Below are positions 6,238 to 12,726 of a stretch of 12,764 bases of DNA, piece by piece; position 1 is the stretch's first letter; each line of letters starts with the position of its first letter. A model generated the notes under the pieces. That model was not told the DNA's origin. It ran no database searches and saw nothing but the letters and a program-made list of their open reading frames with translations. Origin of the DNA: Lentisphaera sp. (GTDB lineage Bacteria; Verrucomicrobiota; Lentisphaeria; Victivallales; GWF2-50-93); assembly GCA_020721745.1 (NCBI GenBank), contig DYMC01000061.1, positions 1 to 12,764 on the forward strand. Reading direction: 5' to 3'. A program made the translations under genes and the position numbers.

Positions 6238-7125
6238 TCAGTGAGTATTTACCTTCAGCTTCAGCGTCTTCCCCCCGATGAGGACATCCGGGTCGTAGGA
6301 GCTTTTCGCCTTCCTGAGCCCTTCTATGCCGAGGTCCTGCTCGCGGTTCAGGAACTTGGCTTTCCCTCTGAGATGTTTTGCCGTCTCCCAGTTGATGATC
6401 TGCGCGGCGCCCTTCACTCCCGTGTCGGCCTTCTCGAAGTGCTCGATGAATGTCTCCGCATTCTGCATCGAGAACACCGAGAATGCGCAGAGACCGCCGG
6501 ATGCGAAAATCGCAAGCCCTTCGAGCCCGATCACTTCGAAATGGTCGAAGGCCCTGCGTATCGCCGATTTCTCGTGGGTTATGCCTATGTGCTCGCAGGT
6601 TCTGATGGTGCACCACTTCTCGGCGAGGCGGAAGCATTCCTCGTAGATGTCGGGCACTATCGGCCGGCATTCGTATGAGGGATTGTTTCTTGTGAACTGG
6701 GATATGAGGTTCTTCTTCTTCGCAAGCTTTGAGCCTTTCAGCTCCGCGAGCCTGTCGATGCTGTGGACGTAGTCGAAGAACTGGTCGTCGTCCTCCACCA
6801 CAAAATGTTCGTGGACATCGGGATGGGCCGCGATGTATCCCTCAGTTGCGTGGCAGACCGTGAAATCGTCCTTTGAAAGCCCGAACGTGTCGGGAACTCG
6901 GGCAAGCTCCTCCGGGGGGATGTTCGGGACCGGCATTAAGAGGGAATTCTCCAATCCGTAATAAAGATACATGGTCCCGTCGAGCTCGGCCCAGCGGGCG
7001 TCGTATATCTGCCCCCAGTTGAAAAGATTCTGGAATGAGTATTCGCAGCAGAGTCCGCCGTGGCGGATAAGTTCCGTCTCGATGCGGTCCCTGTGCTCCA
7101 GACCGACCTGTATGAATCTTGTCAT
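6238..7125 (-). CDS. DUF2156 (LPG_synthase_C, GNAT-like) protein
   Basis: A 295-residue soluble protein with landmarks of PF09924/DUF2156: CCEYSFQNLFNWG near residue 27, YLYYG, a central VCHATEGYIA stretch, then DYVHSIDRLAELKGSKLAKKKNLISQF and a C-terminal GNAT-like half (GLEGLAIFASGGLCAFSVFS, AAQIINWETAKHL, FLNREQDLGIEGLRKAKSSY). The same domain is the catalytic part of MprF-type aminoacyl-phosphatidylglycerol synthases. This gene has no membrane segments, so it is one of the free-standing members whose acceptor is generally unknown. Start ATG at 7125 has AGGA a few bases upstream on the - strand. It stands alone, opposite in direction to all neighbours. Confidence 0.85.
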   Translation of the reverse strand: MTRFIQVGLEHRDRIETELIRHGGLCCEYSFQNLFNWGQIYDARWAELDGTMYLYYGLENSLLMPVPNIPPEELARVPDTFGLSKDDFTVCHATEGYIAAHPDVHEHFVVEDDDQFFDYVHSIDRLAELKGSKLAKKKNLISQFTRNNPSYECRPIVPDIYEECFRLAEKWCTIRTCEHIGITHEKSAIRRAFDHFEVIGLEGLAIFASGGLCAFSVFSMQNAETFIEHFEKADTGVKGAAQIINWETAKHLRGKAKFLNREQDLGIEGLRKAKSSYDPDVLIGGKTLKLKVNTH

Positions 7126-7236
7126 GTTTCCTATCCCGAATATTTGCGTGTGTCGCTTTGATCGCCGGAACTACGAGGGGAGGCTGTCTCCATGAATCAA
7201 TGGCATGAGCGGCATGAGCCCTGCTTCGAGCCCCGC

Positions 7237-7264
7237 AATATACCTCGGCATACCACAATATCAA
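7237..7264 (-). promoter_or_regulatory. probable promoter of the DUF2156 gene
   Basis: Read on the - strand: -35 TTGATA (7264-7259, 5 of 6), 16-bp spacer, -10 TATATT (7242-7237, 5 of 6). Transcription would start near 7230, giving a leader of about 105 nt before the ATG at 7125. Confidence 0.5.
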
Positions 7265-7336
7265 TGAAAACATTCTCCGAAATTCGACACGGGGCTGCGC
7301 TCTCAGCAAGTCCTCGGGAAGTGGCGTGCGAAATCC

Positions 7337-7364
7337 TTGAAATCTGTATCCGTTGATGTAGATT
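7337..7364 (+). promoter_or_regulatory. candidate promoter of the Kdo/LPS operon
   Basis: TTGAAA at 7337-7342 (5 of 6), 16-bp spacer, TAGATT at 7359-7364 (4 of 6). The start would fall near 7371, within the hairpin at 7367-7397. Plausible by position but weak by sequence. Confidence 0.35.
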
Positions 7365-7366
7365 GT

Positions 7367-7397
7367 CTGTCAGCCGCAGCAGCCCGCTGGCTGACAG
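7367..7397 (+). promoter_or_regulatory. leader hairpin upstream of the Kdo/LPS operon
   Basis: CTGTCAGCC (7367-7375) and GGCTGACAG (7389-7397) form a perfect 9-bp stem, and inside it AGC/GCT (7381-7383 / 7386-7388) can pair further. It could be a protein-binding palindrome or a 5'-leader hairpin if transcription begins just upstream. Confidence 0.4.
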
Positions 7398-7433
7398 TGC
7401 GGGCACGATGCAGAAAACAGATGTGGTGGGAAG

Positions 7434-8084
7434 GTGACTAATCCGTTCAACATGCCCCTAAAACTTCTCCTCCTATGCCCCATTCTCATCTTCGCCCTGT
7501 CCGCCACCGCGGACGAGAAGAAGTCTCTCTCCCCTGAGGAGATCGCAACCCCGCGAAAAACAGCGCTGCGGGAAGGAGAGCCGTTCTTCACCACCGAAAA
7601 AACGACTTTTGCCAAGCACGTCGGTGGTTTCATATTCCTTGCGCCAGGCTCCATGGTCTTGAAGACAGGGAGCCGCCTCGTTGCCGGCGATACCGTCTGC
7701 GAGAACGGTGAATTCAAGCTGGTCAAGGCCAAGGACTATCTGGATGGCATATCGCAGAACATCGTGTCACTGGAGAACAAGCTCGAGTCCGCACCGCAGG
7801 AAATAAAGGACTTGGATTCGAGTATTGACCTGTTGAAAAACGAGAACGAGAAAATATCCAAATCAATATCGCATGCGAAGAGATCCGGCGTTTCGACAAC
7901 GGAATACTACGACATCTTGAATAAGAACTTGAAAAAAATCAAGGAACTCAAAGGTAAAAAGAGCGAATTAAAATCCTTCCTGAAAACCGCCTCGCAGGAA
8001 TTGGCCAGAATCAACAAGAGCCTCGATGCTGGCAAAAAACAATTCGAAGACCTCAAGGCGCTGCGGTCGAAAATATCAAACTGA
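7434..8084 (+). CDS. secreted coiled-coil protein of unknown function
   Basis: I do not recognise a family. A hydrophobic signal peptide (KLLLLCPILIFALSATA, likely cleaved before DEKK) sends it across the inner membrane. Residues ~35-85 look like a small beta-rich part (HVGGFIFLAPGSMVLKTG, VAGDTVCENGEFKLV). From ~90 to the end it is strongly helical and charged with heptad-like leucines and isoleucines, a long coiled coil rich in Lys, Glu and Ser. GTG 7434 has GGTGG about 4 nt upstream; ATG 7452 is an alternative that trims six residues and leaves a neat signal peptide. It ends 19 bases before kdsB and is probably the first gene of the same transcript, so a periplasmic or envelope role linked to LPS is a reasonable guess only. 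Confidence 0.75.
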   Translation: MTNPFNMPLKLLLLCPILIFALSATADEKKSLSPEEIATPRKTALREGEPFFTTEKTTFAKHVGGFIFLAPGSMVLKTGSRLVAGDTVCENGEFKLVKAKDYLDGISQNIVSLENKLESAPQEIKDLDSSIDLLKNENEKISKSISHAKRSGVSTTEYYDILNKNLKKIKELKGKKSELKSFLKTASQELARINKSLDAGKKQFEDLKALRSKISN

Positions 8085-8103
8085 AGCCGGAAACACATAG
8101 GAG

Positions 8104-8847
8104 ATGAAATTGAAGACGCTGATTGTGATCCCTGCGAGATTCGCAAGCACGAGATTCCCGGGCAAGCCCCTTGCGCTCCTCCGCGGCAAGCCCATCGTCC
8201 AGTGGGCATGCGAGAATGCGATCAAGGCGGAGGCATGCCCGGTCGTGGTCGCCACCGATGACCAGAGAATTGCGGGCGCCGTCCGCGCTTTCGGCGGGAC
8301 GGCCGTGATGACCTCTCCCGAGCATCCCTCCGGCACCGACAGGGTGAAGGAGGCAATGGACAAGTTTATGCCCGGCTGCGAAGCAGTCATCAACCTGCAG
8401 GGAGACGAACCCTTCGTTCCTCCGGAGCTGATCAGACGGATAGTCCGCAGGCTTGAAAGCGCTTCGATTGACGAGATACTTACCGTCGCAGTGAAATGCC
8501 CGCGGGATGATGTCGCCGACAATCCGAATGTCGTAAAAATCGTCACGGACGCCAAAGGCAGGGCAATGTATTTCAGCCGCGCCCCGATACCTTATCCACG
8601 CGATGGATCCGGCGATCCGGGGCTTCTGCGCCACTGGGGCATCTACGCCTTCCGGCGGGAGGCCATCGAGCGTTTCGTCTCACTCCCGGAATCCTCCCTC
8701 GAGAAATGCGAGAAGCTCGAACAGCTCCGCGCCCTCGAGAACGGCATGACTATATCGGTGATAGTCACGGAATGCCACAGCATCGGCATTGACAGCCCCC
8801 GGGACCTGGAGGAAGCGGAAAAATTCCTGGCAAAACAGGAAAAATGA
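8104..8847 (+). CDS. kdsB: CMP-Kdo synthetase (3-deoxy-manno-octulosonate cytidylyltransferase)
   Basis: Activates Kdo with CTP to CMP-Kdo in the cytoplasm, the donor for lipid A glycosylation. Length 247 is normal. Seen in order: nucleotide-binding IPARFASTRFPGKPL (9-23), VVATDD (49-54), TSPEHPSGTDR (70-80), NLQGDEPF (97-104), MYFSRAPIPYPR, HWGIYAFRRE, EKLEQLRALENG and GIDSPRDLEEAE. All are family signatures. For the start, AGGAG at 8099-8103 abuts ATG 8104, whereas TTG 8110 in the same frame sits 6 nt after it and would start with MKTLIVIPAR, very like E. coli KdsB; TTG 8110 may be the real start. Followed 25 bases later by kdsA. Confidence 0.96.
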   Translation: MKLKTLIVIPARFASTRFPGKPLALLRGKPIVQWACENAIKAEACPVVVATDDQRIAGAVRAFGGTAVMTSPEHPSGTDRVKEAMDKFMPGCEAVINLQGDEPFVPPELIRRIVRRLESASIDEILTVAVKCPRDDVADNPNVVKIVTDAKGRAMYFSRAPIPYPRDGSGDPGLLRHWGIYAFRREAIERFVSLPESSLEKCEKLEQLRALENGMTISVIVTECHSIGIDSPRDLEEAEKFLAKQEK

Positions 8848-8872
8848 GGAATCGAGGCTATATTGCCGTAAG

Positions 8873-9694
8873 ATGAAGAAGCAAAGAAAGAATTTCAATA
8901 TATTCACCGACGGAAAACTTCTGCTGATCGCGGGGCCCTGCGTCGTGGAGAGCAGATCCCTCTGCCTCGAGACGGCGGAATTTCTGCTCGCACTCTCGCG
9001 CAGGCTGGGAATCAAGCTCGTCTTCAAAGCCTCCTACGACAAGGCGAACAGAAGCTCGCTATCCTCGTTCAGGGGGCTTGGGATGGACAAAGGCCTCCAA
9101 ATCCTGGCGGAAGTCAAGGAGAAGCTTGGCCTCCCGACACTCACCGACATCCACGAGGCGGGACAGGCGGCCGAGGCCGCGAAAATCGCAGACATCGTCC
9201 AAATACCGGCATTCCTCTGCCGACAGACCTCGCTGCTGATCGAGGCCGGCGAGACAGGCCGCTGGGTGAACATAAAAAAAGGCCAGTTCATGGCCCCGGC
9301 CGACATGGGGAATGCCGTCGCCAAGATCCTCTCCACGGGCAACCGGAACGTGATGCTCACCGAAAGAGGAACATTCTTCGGATACAACAATCTGGTCGTT
9401 GACATGCGCTCGCTCCCGATAATGCGCTCACTCGGCATCCCGGTGGTCTTCGACGCCACACATTCGGTGCAGACCCCCGGCGGCCTCGGACACGCCTCCG
9501 GCGGACAGCGCGAGTTCGTCGCTCCGCTCGCCAGGGCCGCCGCAGCGGTCGGCATTGACGGCCTCTTCCTGGAGGTCCATCCCCGCCCGGCGAAGGCCCT
9601 CTCCGACGGGCCGAACAGCCTCCCGTTCAAAGATGCCGAGAAAATAATCAAGCAGGTGCTCGACATACATGAGATTCAGAGAAAAAATACTTAG
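8873..9694 (+). CDS. kdsA: Kdo-8-phosphate synthase, metal-dependent class
   Basis: Condenses phosphoenolpyruvate with arabinose-5-phosphate to Kdo-8-phosphate in the cytoplasm. Length 273 is normal. Seen: AGPCVVES (20-27), FKASYDKANRSS, RGLGMDKGL, TDIHEAGQA, QIPAFLCRQTSLL, VNIKKGQF, LTERGTFFGYNNLVVDMRSLPIM, DATHSVQTPGG, FLEVHPRPAKALSDGP. Cys23 replaces the Asn of E. coli KdsA, and the His of DATHSVQ, the Glu of FLEVHP and the Asp of ALSDGP complete the metal site known from Aquifex aeolicus, so this is a class II enzyme. ATG 8873 is chosen because the longer in-frame extension runs through the end of kdsB; the Shine-Dalgarno is weak. The 3' end overlaps kdsC by 26 bases. Confidence 0.96.
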   Translation: MKKQRKNFNIFTDGKLLLIAGPCVVESRSLCLETAEFLLALSRRLGIKLVFKASYDKANRSSLSSFRGLGMDKGLQILAEVKEKLGLPTLTDIHEAGQAAEAAKIADIVQIPAFLCRQTSLLIEAGETGRWVNIKKGQFMAPADMGNAVAKILSTGNRNVMLTERGTFFGYNNLVVDMRSLPIMRSLGIPVVFDATHSVQTPGGLGHASGGQREFVAPLARAAAAVGIDGLFLEVHPRPAKALSDGPNSLPFKDAEKIIKQVLDIHEIQRKNT

Positions 9695-10193
9695 AGTCAA
9701 CGCCATCATATTCGATATTGACGGCGTCCTCACCGACGGTCTGCTCGGCTACGGGGAGAAGGACGAGATGAAGTTCTTCCACGTCAGGGATGGCCACGGG
9801 ATCAAGATGGCCAGAAGGCTGGGGCTGAAAGTCGGAATACTCTCAGGCCGGCAGGCCGAGGCGAACAGAAGGCGATCGAAAGAGCTCGAACTGGATTTCT
9901 TCCACGAGGGGAAGAAGGACAAGAAGAAGGCCTTCGAGGAACTCCTCCGCGAACAGTCGCTGCAGGCCTCGGAATGCGCATACCTCGGGGACGACATGAT
10001 AGACATCCCCATGCTTAAGGCATGCGTCCTTTCCGCCGTGACCGCCGACGCCCCGGCATACATGGACGAGTTCTGCGATTTTCGCACACGGGCCGCCGGC
10101 GGACGCGGCGCCGCGCGGGAGCTGATAGACATGGTCCTGATGGAGAAGGGCCTCTGGGAGAAGGCGATCGGGAAATACAAGGAGCAAGGCTGA
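9669..10193 (+). CDS. kdsC: Kdo-8-phosphate phosphatase (HAD family)
   Basis: Removes phosphate from Kdo-8-phosphate to give Kdo. A 174-residue C0-type HAD protein without a cap, as usual for KdsC. Motif I is FDIDGVLTDG with nucleophile D16 and acid/base D18; motif II is SGR (59-61); the lysine of motif III is in the KKDKK stretch near 83-87; motif IV is LGDDMID (106-112). It starts within the last 26 bases of kdsA and its TGA shares a base with the ATG of the lptC-like gene (10191-10195), so translation is coupled on both sides. KdsD (arabinose-5-phosphate isomerase) is not in this window. Confidence 0.95.
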   Translation: MRFREKILRVNAIIFDIDGVLTDGLLGYGEKDEMKFFHVRDGHGIKMARRLGLKVGILSGRQAEANRRRSKELELDFFHEGKKDKKKAFEELLREQSLQASECAYLGDDMIDIPMLKACVLSAVTADAPAYMDEFCDFRTRAAGGRGAARELIDMVLMEKGLWEKAIGKYKEQG

Positions 10194-10684
10194 TGCGCCG
10201 TGAACGAAAAACAGCATGGACATGCATACCTTGGATGCTCTGCTCCGCGATCGTCATCGTATTCGCGCATGGCCTCCAGGCGCAGAGCGGCGACGACACA
10301 CCGGTCCTGCTGACCGACTTCCGCCATCCCGAATATGGTGCGCACAGCTCGGACATACCCGAGGTGATGATATACGGAAAAAAAGCGAAGACGGTCGGGA
10401 TAATGACCCATCTGGAGGAACTCAGGCTCGAATGGTTCGACGGCGCTCTCGACAAGGTCAAGGCGACCGTCACAACCCCGACAGGAATATACGACCGCTC
10501 CACCAAGATCATAAAGGGGGACGATGTCATAAACATGAAGTCCGGCAAGATGACCGTGGATGGCGTCGGGTTCGTGGCAGATTCGCAGAAGAAGACCATC
10601 CAAGTCCTCTCCAACGTGAGGGTAGTTCTCACCGGCGACCTCGATAGCGAGGAGAGGAAAAAACCACGGAAGGAAAACAACTAA
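10193..10684 (+). CDS. lptC: LptC-like LPS transport protein
   Basis: A 163-residue inner-membrane-anchored or exported protein. Residues ~9-29 are a hydrophobic segment (CIPWMLCSAIVIVFAHG), then a beta-rich domain with LEELRLEWFDG, TTPTGIYDRSTKIIKGDDVINMKSG, a turn VDGVGFVADSQ and a final LSNVRVVL strand. This layout fits the LptC/OstA jelly-roll that passes LPS from LptB2FG to LptA. Sequence identity of LptC is always weak, so the call leans on position between kdsC and lptA and on this pattern; a second LptA-like protein is the alternative. ATG 10193 has AAGGAG 8 nt upstream and overlaps the kdsC stop. The longer in-frame reading upstream lies wholly within kdsC and is rejected. Confidence 0.75.
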   Translation: MRRERKTAWTCIPWMLCSAIVIVFAHGLQAQSGDDTPVLLTDFRHPEYGAHSSDIPEVMIYGKKAKTVGIMTHLEELRLEWFDGALDKVKATVTTPTGIYDRSTKIIKGDDVINMKSGKMTVDGVGFVADSQKKTIQVLSNVRVVLTGDLDSEERKKPRKENN

Positions 10685-10698
10685 GGAGATGCCATAAA

Positions 10699-11358
10699 GT
10701 GAAAACCGGAAAGTTCAGATTGCCCTTGATCACGCTCTCGGCCTCATTGGCCGCAATGCTTGCGGCCGAATGCGCCGCGCAGGGGATTTCATTCTTCAGA
10801 ACCACGAAGAAGACCGGAGGCGACACGCAAAAAGTCCCCACCGTGATAACATCCGAATCCCTGGAAATAGATGTGGAAAATAATAAGGCCATCTTTCTGG
10901 AAAATGTCAAGGTGGATGACCAGGAGATGACCATTGACTGCGACAAGATGACCATATTCATGGAGCCGACCAAGAAGAAGGACGGGTCCGCCCCGGGGCA
11001 GAAGAAGCCTGACACGGCGACCACCGAGCAGGACGCGGCAAAACAGATTTCCAGGATAGTCTGCGAAGGCAATGTCGTCATCACCCGCAAGACGCCAGTC
11101 TCGGAGGAGAACCCGGAGCCAATCCAGAAATCCACCTCCGGACACGCCGACTACGACGTGAAGACCGGAATGATAGTCCTGACAAAGGATCCCGTCCTGA
11201 GCAGAGGAAAGGACACACTGAAGGGAGAGATAATAACAATTTGGAGAGACAGCGAGAAGGTGAGCGTCCGGCATGGAGTTACGCTTGACATAAACTCGAA
11301 GAATCTGAAGGATGCGCAGCAGGGAAGCGAAAACACGAAAGTCAAGGACGGCGAATAA
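10699..11358 (+). CDS. lptA: LptA-like periplasmic LPS-bridge protein
   Basis: A 219-residue protein with a signal peptide (cleavage likely after AECAAQ) and an OstA/LptA-type beta-jelly roll: TVITSESLEIDVENNKAIFLENVKV, MTIDCDKMTIFME, ISRIVCEGNVVITRK, SGHADYDVKTGMIVLTKDPVL, KGEIITIWRDSEKVSV. In known systems LptA monomers stack to carry LPS across the periplasm. Unusual is a Lys/Asp/Thr/Gln-rich insert of about 26 residues after the third strand (TKKKDGSAPG onward), probably a surface loop. It starts with GTG; AAGGAG lies about 10 nt upstream, and the nearer ATG at 10689 is followed at once by a stop. Its TAA shares a base with the lptB ATG (11356-11360). Confidence 0.85.
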   Translation: MKTGKFRLPLITLSASLAAMLAAECAAQGISFFRTTKKTGGDTQKVPTVITSESLEIDVENNKAIFLENVKVDDQEMTIDCDKMTIFMEPTKKKDGSAPGQKKPDTATTEQDAAKQISRIVCEGNVVITRKTPVSEENPEPIQKSTSGHADYDVKTGMIVLTKDPVLSRGKDTLKGEIITIWRDSEKVSVRHGVTLDINSKNLKDAQQGSENTKVKDGE

Positions 11359-12110
11359 TGCCCCACCACAAAAAGGCTGAATACCAGAACGCTATACTCA
11401 AGGCGGAGGGGCTCTGCAAGGCCTACCACGGCAGAACGGTCGTCAACGACGTGAGCATATTCGTCGAGGCCGGAGAGGTCGTCGGGCTTCTCGGCCCCAA
11501 TGGAGCCGGCAAGACCACGAGCTTCTACATGACCATGGGCCTGATACGCCCGGACAAGGGGAGAATCGAATTCCGTGGAACGGATGTTACCCAGATGCCG
11601 ATGTATCAGCGCGCGAGGCTGGGCATGGGCTATCTCTCCCAGGAGCCCTCCATCTTCAGGAAGCTGACCGTCAGGGGGAACATACTCGCCATCCTCGAGA
11701 CACTGGACATCAGCTCCGCGGAAAAGAAGAAGAGGCTGAAGGAGCTTCTCGACGAACTCGAACTCTCGCATCTCTCCGGACAGAAGGCGATGACCCTCAG
11801 CGGCGGGGAGAGGCGCAGGCTGGAGATAACCCGCGCACTCGTCACGAACCCGGCGTTCATAATGCTCGACGAACCGTTCAGCGGAGTGGACCCCATCGCC
11901 GTCTACGATGTCCAGCAGATAATCGCCAGGCTTAAAGACAAGGGGCTCGGCATACTCATAACCGACCACAACGTGAGGGAGACGCTCTCCTGCGTGGACA
12001 GGGCGTATCTCATGTGCGAGGGCAGGATACTCTGCCACGGCGACAGCGAATATCTCGTAAACGACGAGAAGGCAAGGGAAATATATCTGGGACCGAAATT
12101 CACGATGTGA
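11358..12110 (+). CDS. lptB: LPS export ABC transporter ATPase
   Basis: The cytoplasmic ATPase that powers LPS extraction together with LptF and LptG (not in this window). 250 residues, normal for LptB. Walker A GPNGAGKTT (46-54), Q-loop Q95 in YLSQEPSIF, signature LSGGERRR (147-154), Walker B FIMLDEP (167-173), D-loop SGVDP, and switch H204 in ITDHNV. YLSQEPSIFRKLTVRGNI and FSGVDPIAVYDVQ are typical of LptB rather than of general ABC ATPases. It overlaps lptA by one base and is followed after 83 bases, including a hairpin, by hpf. Confidence 0.96.
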   Translation: MPHHKKAEYQNAILKAEGLCKAYHGRTVVNDVSIFVEAGEVVGLLGPNGAGKTTSFYMTMGLIRPDKGRIEFRGTDVTQMPMYQRARLGMGYLSQEPSIFRKLTVRGNILAILETLDISSAEKKKRLKELLDELELSHLSGQKAMTLSGGERRRLEITRALVTNPAFIMLDEPFSGVDPIAVYDVQQIIARLKDKGLGILITDHNVRETLSCVDRAYLMCEGRILCHGDSEYLVNDEKAREIYLGPKFTM

Positions 12111-12120
12111 CAAACACAAC

Positions 12121-12170
12121 GGGCCAATTGCAGGACTCCGCATGGACTCGGGGAGTTCTGCGGCCGGCCC
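12121..12170 (+). repeat. imperfect hairpin between lptB and hpf, related to the 164-bp element
   Basis: GGGCC 12121-12125 pairs with GGCCC 12166-12170, and 12130-12139 pairs with 12152-12161 (one G-T wobble); only the AATT between them is mismatched. The left arm GCCAATTGCAGGACTCCG (12123-12140) matches 5945-5962 in 16 of 18 bases. It looks like a shrunken copy of the same element with the inner arms lost. In the transcript it would be a strong hairpin before hpf, able to affect mRNA decay or reduce read-through. Confidence 0.55.
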
Positions 12171-12193
12171 ACAACAACATACCGGAGGAGAAC

Positions 12194-12523
12194 ATGGATA
12201 TCATCGTAACGGGAAGGCATTTCGATGTGGGCGAGGCACTGAAGGACCATGCGACCGCGAAGATCGAGGCGGCCATCTCGGAATACCGCAAGATCACCAG
12301 CGCCAGAGTCGTCCTGGACCAGCAGGGGAGCAGGGCAAAGGCCGAAGTCATAGTCCACGGCAAGAACATCAACTACGAGGCGGAATCCGAGACCTTCGAC
12401 ATGTACAAGTCCATTGACGAGGCTATCGCCAAGATAGACAAGCAGCTCGTCAAGCACTTCGAGAAGGTGCAGGAACACCACAAGAAAGGCCCGAAAGCGG
12501 CGCAGACAGAGCCCGAGGAGTAA
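12194..12523 (+). CDS. hpf: short-form ribosome hibernation promoting factor
   Basis: A 109-residue cytoplasmic protein of the HPF/RaiA (S30AE) family, which binds the small ribosomal subunit between the A- and P-site regions in resting cells. Seen: MDIIVTGRHFDVGEALKDHATAKI, the YRKITSARVVLD strand, AEVIVHGKNINYEAESETFDMYKSIDEAIAKIDKQLVKHFEK. It lacks the C-terminal dimerisation domain of long HPF. The tail is Lys then Glu rich. ATG 12194 follows GGAGGAG (12184-12190); longer in-frame readings start inside lptB and are rejected. In many Gram-negative bacteria hpf follows lptB-rpoN; here rpoN is missing and the genes are neighbours. Confidence 0.93.
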   Translation: MDIIVTGRHFDVGEALKDHATAKIEAAISEYRKITSARVVLDQQGSRAKAEVIVHGKNINYEAESETFDMYKSIDEAIAKIDKQLVKHFEKVQEHHKKGPKAAQTEPEE

Positions 12524-12726
12524 TCCTGAGGGATGAATAAAAGCTCCCGCATGCACAAGCCGAACATCCTCTTCACCTAAATTAAGCAATCGCTTAATTT
12601 AGGTGCAAAGGTCTTCAACGAATTCGATAGACGCAGGATGAAGGGCATCCGCCCCGGCTCGATTGCAAAAAAGAAAAAATGACATCTGTCGGGCCATTTG
12701 CAAAGCCCAAAGGGGAAGCGCCCAGG
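12524..12726. other. 203-base region after hpf with mini-ORFs and hairpins
   Basis: ATG 12533 opens a 15-codon frame ending KPNILFT then TAA (12578-12580), a string like the N-terminus of sulfatases (KPNILFI). The same frame then stays open from 12581 to TGA 12680-12682 and ends MKGIRPGSIAKKKK from ATG 12641. Neither piece is long enough to call a gene. GGGC/GCCC (12691-12694 / 12705-12708) around TTTGCAAA forms a small hairpin that weakly recalls the left end of the dispersed element. Confidence 0.35.
12574..12605. repeat. perfect 14-bp inverted repeat
   Basis: CACCTAAATTAAGC (12574-12587) and GCTTAATTTAGGTG (12592-12605) are exact complements around AATC. It lies 51 bases after hpf. The stem is AT-rich and no T-run follows on either strand, so a normal intrinsic terminator is unlikely; a protein-binding site, a recombination or transposon-end relic, or an mRNA-end hairpin are options. 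Confidence 0.65.

Larger units (their letters stand above)
7126..7433. other. 308-base divergent intergenic region
   Basis: Lies between the - strand DUF2156 gene and the + strand Kdo/LPS operon, so it should carry promoters in both directions. A good - strand promoter (7237-7264), a weaker + strand candidate (7337-7364) and a hairpin (7367-7397) are listed separately. No protein-coding gene is seen. Confidence 0.55.

Noticed and set aside
10022..10192. Longer start for the lptC-like gene
   Set aside because: The extension lies in kdsC out of frame and reads as an Arg-rich shadow; ATG 10193 has a strong ribosome-binding site.
11151..12143. 330-codon open frame on the - strand across lptA and lptB
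   Set aside because: Antisense to lptB with all ABC ATPase motifs intact; low-complexity shadow without its own start signal.
12014..12193. Longer start for hpf
   Set aside because: The extension overlaps lptB out of frame and runs through the hairpin; ATG 12194 follows GGAGGAG and gives the standard HPF N-terminus.
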